Source: a bacterium (lineage in GTDB: Bacteria > Patescibacteria > ABY1 > JACQRZ01). From it: 19,058 nt of DNA. Below are positions 15,124-19,058 of this stretch, one piece after another. Under the pieces are notes generated by a model, which saw only the letters and a list, made by a program, of their open reading frames with translations, was not told the origin of the DNA and did not search any database. Position numbers and translations under genes: made by a program. Where the stretch lies: contig JAUYIE010000010.1 of NCBI GenBank assembly GCA_030688365.1, positions 1 through 19,058 of the forward strand. The letters run 5' to 3'. Position 1 is the first letter of the stretch. Every line of letters starts with the position of its first letter.

Positions 15124-16758
15124 ATGGAACTGGCAAAAAGGAAGTTTATTTTCGTATCAGGGGGTGTTGTGTCGGGAGTGGGGAAAGGGGTGACTACGTC
15201 TTCTCTCGCTCTACTCATTAAATCAAGAGGGTATACTATTTCACCTATTAAGTGTGATATGTATGTCAATGTAGATGCAGGTACCATGAATCCGGCAGAA
15301 CATGGGGAGGTGTTTGTAACGGCAGATGGCATTGAAACAGATCAAGATTTGGGTAGTTACGAACGATTTCTCAATCAACAGTTAAGCAAAAAAAATTATA
15401 CAACAACAGGACAAGTATATTTGTCAGTTATTCAAAAAGAGAGACAGTTATATTATAAAGGGAGATGTGTTGAGGTAGTGCCTGATATCCCCGAAGAAAT
15501 CGTTGAACGAATTTTGGAGGCAGGAAAGGATTCGGAGTTTACTATTATTGAGCTGGGGGGTACGGTGGGAGAATATCAGAGTGTGCTATTTCTTGAAGCG
15601 ACCCGAATGTTGGCCAAACGTTTGCCACATCAAACGATTCACATACATGTTTCCTATTTTCCATTTTTAAAAAGTATCGGGGAGATCAAATCAAAGCCGA
15701 CTCAATTGTCTATTCGCAAGTTGAACGAAAGTGGCATATTGCCGGATTTTGTTGTTGCAAGGTCGGAAAAAGCTGTTGACAGACCCCGATTTAATACACT
15801 GTGTCAAAATTCAAATCTTACGCCTGATCAAATCATTTTTTGTTCTGATGTGGGAAACGTTTATGAAGTACCTTTGATTTTGGAGCAACAACATTTTACA
15901 GAAAAAGTCTTGGAAAAACTGGGAGTCACCGACGTGCCTGCACCGAAATTGGATACATGGAAAGCACTTGTTGAGAAAGGGAAAAATCTGACAGAACCGG
16001 CACTCAAGATCGGTGTTATAGAAAAATATAGAAACGTTGGTGACTATACGTTAGCCGATACACACCTTAGCGTTTTGGAGGCAGTGAGACATGCGTCTTT
16101 ACATACGGGACAGAAATACGAAATTGTTTGGGTCAATTCTGAAGAATCAGAGGGGCTTGAAAGTCAATTAGCAAATTTAGATGGAATCATTGTTCCACAA
16201 GCATGGGGGTCGCGAGGATATGAAGGGAAAATCAATGCTATCAAATATGCACGAACACATAATATTCCATTTCTTGGGTTGTGTTATGGTATGCAGATGG
16301 CTGTTGTTGAATATGGGCGAAATGTCGTTGGGTTAGAAAATGCCACTAGCACTGAAATAGATGCAAATGCGCAACATCAGGTTATTCATATCATGCTTGA
16401 TCAAGTTAAAAAAATGCAAAATAAAGAGTTTGGTGGAACGATTCGCCTGGGCGCATATCCTTGTAAAGTCAAAGAAGGATCTCGCTTATATGATATTTAC
16501 CAACAAATAGAAATCAGTGAGCGTCATCGTCATCGTTATGAATTTAACAATGATTATAGACAGAAATACGAAGAGACAGGTATGGTTTTTTCTGGTCTTT
16601 CACCCGATGGCACATTGGTGGAATCAGTAGAAATCCCTGAACACCCATTTTTTATCGGTGTACAGTTTCATCCCGAATATCAATCTACATTTGAACGCCC
16701 CCATCCATTATTTGTGCGATTTTTGGAAAGCTCCATTGTCCATACAAAAGCACAATAA
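15124..16758 (+). CDS. pyrG: CTP synthase, divergent form
   Basis: Makes CTP from UTP, ATP and glutamine; 544 residues, full length. In the N-terminal synthetase domain GVVSGVGKG carries the P-loop Lys21, IKCDMYVNVDAGTM at 42-55 replaces the usual KLDPYINVDPGTM, HGEVFVTADGIETDQD carries the metal-binding Asp, and IIELGGTVGE carries Glu143. The C-terminal glutaminase domain (from about 295) has nucleophile Cys387 in GLCYGMQ and the triad H516/E518 in QFHPEY. ERHRHRYEFN near 466 is intact. The oxyanion-hole loop is unusual: PQAWG at 358-362 instead of the near-universal PGGFG. Leu10-Lys7-type N-terminal additions are minor. The leader before the ATG lacks a Shine-Dalgarno. The gene is followed by a small RNA unit. 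Confidence 0.97.
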   Translation: MELAKRKFIFVSGGVVSGVGKGVTTSSLALLIKSRGYTISPIKCDMYVNVDAGTMNPAEHGEVFVTADGIETDQDLGSYERFLNQQLSKKNYTTTGQVYLSVIQKERQLYYKGRCVEVVPDIPEEIVERILEAGKDSEFTIIELGGTVGEYQSVLFLEATRMLAKRLPHQTIHIHVSYFPFLKSIGEIKSKPTQLSIRKLNESGILPDFVVARSEKAVDRPRFNTLCQNSNLTPDQIIFCSDVGNVYEVPLILEQQHFTEKVLEKLGVTDVPAPKLDTWKALVEKGKNLTEPALKIGVIEKYRNVGDYTLADTHLSVLEAVRHASLHTGQKYEIVWVNSEESEGLESQLANLDGIIVPQAWGSRGYEGKINAIKYARTHNIPFLGLCYGMQMAVVEYGRNVVGLENATSTEIDANAQHQVIHIMLDQVKKMQNKEFGGTIRLGAYPCKVKEGSRLYDIYQQIEISERHRHRYEFNNDYRQKYEETGMVFSGLSPDGTLVESVEIPEHPFFIGVQFHPEYQSTFERPHPLFVRFLESSIVHTKAQ

Positions 16759-16763
16759 GAGTA

Positions 16764-16792
16764 TTGACAAAAGCAGATAAGTATAATATAGA
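16764..16792 (+). promoter_or_regulatory. Consensus-like promoter of the small RNA
   Basis: TTGACA (16764-16769), a 17-base spacer and TATAGA (16787-16792). The start is predicted at about 16799, exactly where the closing stem of the RNA begins. The promoter lies 6 bases after the pyrG stop. Confidence 0.8.
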
Positions 16793-16798
16793 TAGACG

Positions 16799-16921
16799 CA
16801 TCGTTTACTAGAGACACTGTTAGTCTGTGAACAGGTTCTCTGGAATGTTTCAACAGTCATAGAGAACTGTTGAGGTAAAATAAACAATGAAAAGTCACTA
16901 ATATGGATTGGTGATTTTTTT
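16799..16921 (+). ncRNA. Putative structured small RNA of about 123 nt
   Basis: A unit with its own promoter and terminator and no convincing coding frame. The predicted 5' end (CATCGTTTA, 16799-16807) pairs with TAAACAATG (16881-16889), 8 of 9 bases, closing the molecule. Inside, ACAGGTTCTCT (16831-16841) pairs with AGAGAACTGT (16861-16870) with one bulged G, and the inner ATG/CAT (16845-16847 with 16858-16860) extends that hairpin. A competing CAACAG/CTGTTG stem (16851-16856 with 16867-16872) overlaps the same bases. A terminator hairpin follows immediately. A 6S-like regulator of RNA polymerase is one possibility because its ends pair, but length and central bubble do not clearly fit. No SRP RNA GGAA loop signature or tRNA-like part is seen. 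The family is unknown. Confidence 0.65.
16895..16921 (+). terminator. Terminator of the small RNA unit
   Basis: An 8-bp stem TCACTAAT (16895-16902) with ATTGGTGA (16907-16914), one G-U pair and a 4-base loop, followed by seven T residues. Confidence 0.88.
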
Positions 16922-16929
16922 ATTATTTC

Positions 16930-16958
16930 TTGCTCTTTCGGATTAAAAAAGGCATACT
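16930..16958 (+). promoter_or_regulatory. Promoter of the redox-related cluster
   Basis: TTGCTC (16930-16935), a 17-base spacer and CATACT (16953-16958). The expected start near 16965 is 0-2 bases before the ATG at 16967, so the first gene should be leaderless. Confidence 0.7.
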
Positions 16959-16966
16959 AGAGTGAT

Positions 16967-17524
16967 ATGTCATCACTTTCTTTTTCTGTACGACAAACGT
17001 TGTTTTCTATGTACAAAAAACCGCGATATTGGATTATCACGCTGCTCATTAGCTTTGTGTATTTTATCGTCGCACTTATGATACCGCAATGGAGTCTGAT
17101 TAGTTATGCGCTTCATACGCCACTGTTTACTCTTTCTGAAAAATTATATATCATTTGGCATGCATTTGGAGATTTCACCTCAATGGGTACGGTTTTATCC
17201 GAAACATTTACCATTGTGATATCTTTGTTAGTGGGTATCAATACTGCATTTATCGTATATTACATCTCATTACGTGCTCGTTTCCGTAAACGAGCAAGTG
17301 GGGCAGGACTTATTATGTTGATACTTAGCTTGTTTGGTGTGGGATGCACCGCATGTGGATCAGTGTTTTTATCAAGCATTTTTGGTCTTACCATCGCGAC
17401 AAGTATCATAACCGTTTTACCATTTCGCGGACTTGAATTTAGTCTCGTGAGTATTATACTACTGCTAGCGTCTATATCGTATTTGGCATGGTCTAGCCAG
17501 CGCCCTATAATCTGTAAATCATAA
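16967..17524 (+). CDS. Membrane protein with GCTACG cysteine motif
   Basis: 185 residues with about five hydrophobic segments (near 20-40, 80-100, 112-126, 132-150 and 160-175). The notable feature is LFGVGCTACGSVFLS, placing Cys127 and Cys130 (C-x-x-C flanked by Gly) at a membrane segment; the only other Cys, 183, is close to the C-terminus. No family is recognised with confidence. It is the first gene of a tight pair: the DsbB-like gene begins 2 bases after its stop. A DsbA-like gene lies 1.3 kb on, so a role in thiol-disulfide exchange, electron transfer or metal handling at the membrane is inferred from context and the cysteine pair only. Confidence 0.8.
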   Translation: MSSLSFSVRQTLFSMYKKPRYWIITLLISFVYFIVALMIPQWSLISYALHTPLFTLSEKLYIIWHAFGDFTSMGTVLSETFTIVISLLVGINTAFIVYYISLRARFRKRASGAGLIMLILSLFGVGCTACGSVFLSSIFGLTIATSIITVLPFRGLEFSLVSIILLLASISYLAWSSQRPIICKS

Positions 17525-17526
17525 GT

Positions 17527-18153
17527 ATGTCTATACAACTCACGCCGATCGTCATGCGGATTCTCGCTATTTTAACTCTTTTGGGAGGTATGTGGTTCAT
17601 AGTGACACTTGTATTACTTATCGTGAATCGTAGCAGGAAATCACGACCTATTGCATGGATACAGAGGTATATTCATTTTTTTTCTTTGCAAGCGTACGTC
17701 GGGGCATTTGTCGTCTCTTTACTTTCAATGTCAGGTAGTCTTTATTTTTCAGAAATTGCACATTATACACCGTGTCTCTTATGCTGGTATCAGCGTATCT
17801 TGATGTATCCACAGGTTTTGTTATTTTTTGTTTCATTGGTGAAACGTACTCGTCATATCACTGATCATATACTTGCGTTGTCAAGCGTCGGTGCGGTAAT
17901 AGCGTTGTTCCATTATTATGAACAAATGACAAATACCCAGATCGTCACATGTGGAACCGTTGGCGTCTCAACATCCTGCACTGAAAAGTTTGTGACTACA
18001 TTTGGATATATTACTATTCCAATGATGGCGCTGACCGCATTTGTGATGATTATACTATTGATGGTCATGTCCAAGTATCGTCAAAAAAATATAACAAAAA
18101 TTCCGTACGTTATTCCTGCGTCTGCACCTATCTCACATGTCGCATCCTCATAA
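17527..18153 (+). CDS. bdbC: DsbB/BdbC-type disulfide oxidase
   Basis: Membrane enzyme that reoxidises a DsbA-type thiol oxidase and passes electrons to quinone. The core (residues about 55-185) has four membrane segments. The first redox pair is CLLC at 83-86 in PCLLCWYQR, and the second loop has Cys142 and Cys151 (VTCGTVGVSTSCTEKF) before GYITIPMMALTAF, the usual BdbC ending. At 208 residues it is longer than a typical BdbC (about 140) because of an extra N-terminal membrane segment (about 10-33) and a basic linker. It is coupled to the GCTACG protein (2-base gap) and near a DsbA-like gene. All four cysteines expected for activity are present. Confidence 0.92.
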   Translation: MSIQLTPIVMRILAILTLLGGMWFIVTLVLLIVNRSRKSRPIAWIQRYIHFFSLQAYVGAFVVSLLSMSGSLYFSEIAHYTPCLLCWYQRILMYPQVLLFFVSLVKRTRHITDHILALSSVGAVIALFHYYEQMTNTQIVTCGTVGVSTSCTEKFVTTFGYITIPMMALTAFVMIILLMVMSKYRQKNITKIPYVIPASAPISHVASS

Positions 18154-18165
18154 TTACACGTTGAT

Positions 18166-18759
18166 ATGAGTTGGCTTCGTCGTCTGTTGCCTTTTTCTAA
18201 GCATGAAGGAATGATTGATATAGAGGGTCGATCTGTTTGTTATGTTATAAAAAAGAATAGTCAATCACGGCGTATCAGAGCGGCAATCTCATCTGATGAG
18301 ATTATTCGCGTTACAATGCCGACATCCATGAAGATAGAAGAAGGAATATTTTTTTTGCAAAAGAATCAGGAGTGGGTACTTCGTGCATTCAATCAACAAA
18401 ATATACGTCCTCATATAGCATTACCACTTGACGCGCCATCGCGGAAATATCATCGTATCGCTCGGAAAATAGTTTTAAAAAAAATATTGCAATTTAACGA
18501 TTTTTATCATTTTCCTTATGCGTCGGTACGTATCAAAGATATGCGAACGCGATGGGGAAGTTGTTCAAAAATTGGAAACTTAAATTTTAATTATAAGCTT
18601 CAATTTTTACCACTTCACTTGGTTGATTATATTGTAGTACACGAACTATGCCATCTCCAAGAACTCAATCATGGGAAAGAATTTTGGCATTTGGTGAGTC
18701 AATGCATTCCCGACGGGACTGCGCGAAGAAAAGAATTGCGGGAAATTAATGTGCGTTAA
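18166..18759 (+). CDS. YgjP-like (DUF45) zinc metallopeptidase
   Basis: 197-residue soluble metal-dependent hydrolase of the YgjP/SprT-like group. The zinc site HELCH is at 159-163 within IVVHELCHL, and the third ligand His169 is in ELNHGKEFW. The family motif RTRWGSCS is at 127-134, just before the strand-and-helix leading to the site. The N-terminal half is the small strand-rich domain of the family (SRRIRAAISSDEIIRVTMP). Length matches the family, usually about 170-240. The substrate of these enzymes is not established. It begins 12 bases after the bdbC stop, so it is probably transcribed with it, though no functional link is evident. Confidence 0.93.
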   Translation: MSWLRRLLPFSKHEGMIDIEGRSVCYVIKKNSQSRRIRAAISSDEIIRVTMPTSMKIEEGIFFLQKNQEWVLRAFNQQNIRPHIALPLDAPSRKYHRIARKIVLKKILQFNDFYHFPYASVRIKDMRTRWGSCSKIGNLNFNYKLQFLPLHLVDYIVVHELCHLQELNHGKEFWHLVSQCIPDGTARRKELREINVR

Positions 18760-18786
18760 AGGGTCACTGTTGCCCTATTTGAAGCT

Positions 18787-18816
18787 TTGTCATAAGATAC
18801 CTTTGTAATATATAAT
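18787..18816 (+). promoter_or_regulatory. Promoter of the DsbA-like gene
   Basis: TTGTCA (18787-18792), an 18-base spacer and a perfect TATAAT (18811-18816). Expected start near 18823, 3 bases before the ATG at 18826, so nearly leaderless. Confidence 0.78.
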
Positions 18817-18825
18817 CTATTATCT

Positions 18826-19058
18826 ATGTCATCAAACATAAAACAAGCTATTCTATGGGTTGTGGGTGCTTTGGTTTTTTTAGGTATTATTATCGGCATT
18901 GCTATAGCTACAACACCCAACGGTGGGGGGAGTAGTACGCCGCAAACGAGCGAAATCAGACCTACTGCAGAGGACTGGATAAAGGGTTCTATAGACGCCA
19001 CAGTGCAGATTGTTGAATATAGCGATTTGCAGTGTCCGGCATGTGCAGGGTATGAGCC
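18826..19058 (+). CDS. Membrane-anchored DsbA-like thioredoxin-fold protein, 3' end cut
   Basis: Only the first 77 codons are in the window. After a short polar start comes one membrane segment or uncleaved signal (about 8-29), a Gly/Ser/Thr-rich linker (NGGGSSTPQTSE), then the beginning of a thioredoxin fold: VQIVEYSDLQCPACAGYE, with the redox pair CPAC. The YSDLQCPxC start is typical of the DsbA/Thioredoxin_4 group that works with BdbC-type oxidases, so this is the likely partner of the oxidase encoded at 17527-18153. The active-site pair CPAC differs from the CPHC of E. coli DsbA. The rest of the domain and the cis-Pro loop lie outside the window. Confidence 0.9.
   Translation, partial: MSSNIKQAILWVVGALVFLGIIIGIAIATTPNGGGSSTPQTSEIRPTAEDWIKGSIDATVQIVEYSDLQCPACAGYE

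Noticed and set aside
16764..16787. TTGACA paired with the perfect TATAAT at 16782-16787
   Set aside because: Spacing is only 12 bases; TATAGA at 16787-16792 gives the standard 17.
16799..16921. Assignment of the small RNA as 6S or SRP RNA
   Set aside because: It is shorter than usual 6S, no clear central bubble was found, and the SRP tetraloop and GGAAG-type motif are missing; left as unknown family.
1..19058. CRISPR arrays, tRNA or rRNA genes, transposases, or TGA recoding
   Set aside because: No regularly spaced repeats, no cloverleaf with GTTC-type arm, no recombinase motifs seen; TGA acts as stop in several clear genes.

Overview
The window looks like ordinary chromosome of a small-genome bacterium, most likely from the Candidate Phyla Radiation (Patescibacteria, Parcubacteria-like). 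This is inferred from several things together: moderately AT-rich DNA, compact gene spacing, almost no Shine-Dalgarno sequences, a divergent CTP synthase, a lone malic enzyme, short TMEM175-like and HIT-like membrane or orphan proteins, and a Dsb-type redox cluster. TGA is used as a normal stop codon (ABC-F, malic enzyme and antiporter genes), which argues against the TGA-recoding CPR lineages. No phage, transposase, CRISPR array, rRNA or tRNA was seen.

Layout. Bases 1-1641 carry a HIT-like orphan, which may begin outside the window, and a two-pass membrane protein with an extracytoplasmic sensor-like domain. Bases 1662-3287 (minus) hold a YadG/YadH-type ABC exporter. Bases 3288-3957 are accessory-looking: a 27-bp perfect inverted repeat, a palindrome inside a short direct repeat, and a 76-codon orphan with its own terminator. 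An ABC-F protein follows (3958-5427). On the minus strand is a 391-residue orphan (5523-6698) with a long leader. That leader has a near-consensus promoter, a possible 37-codon leader ORF, a terminator-like hairpin and the only strong ribosome binding site in the window. From 7126 to 12010 the plus strand carries a DEAD-box helicase, TypA/BipA, a nucleotidyltransferase and malic enzyme. Next come a CPA2 cation:proton antiporter, a 49-residue acidic disordered protein with its own promoter and terminator, a TMEM175-like protein and CTP synthase. Immediately after pyrG is a promoter-to-terminator unit of about 123 bases that folds back on itself and is probably a small non-coding RNA. The right end is a redox-related cluster: a membrane protein with a GCTACG motif, a DsbB/BdbC-type oxidase, a YgjP-like metallopeptidase and the start of a membrane-anchored DsbA-like thioredoxin-fold protein, cut by the window edge.

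The clearest genome-wide signal is promoter architecture. Recognisable -35/-10 or extended -10 elements lie so close to start codons that many transcripts should be leaderless or have leaders under about 12 nt (yadG, the sensor-like gene, the nucleotidyltransferase, TMEM175, the GCTACG protein, the DsbA-like gene). Shine-Dalgarno sequences are otherwise nearly absent. The most promising unexplained elements are the ncRNA after pyrG, the attenuator-like leader of the 391-residue orphan, and the inverted repeat beside the ABC exporter promoter.
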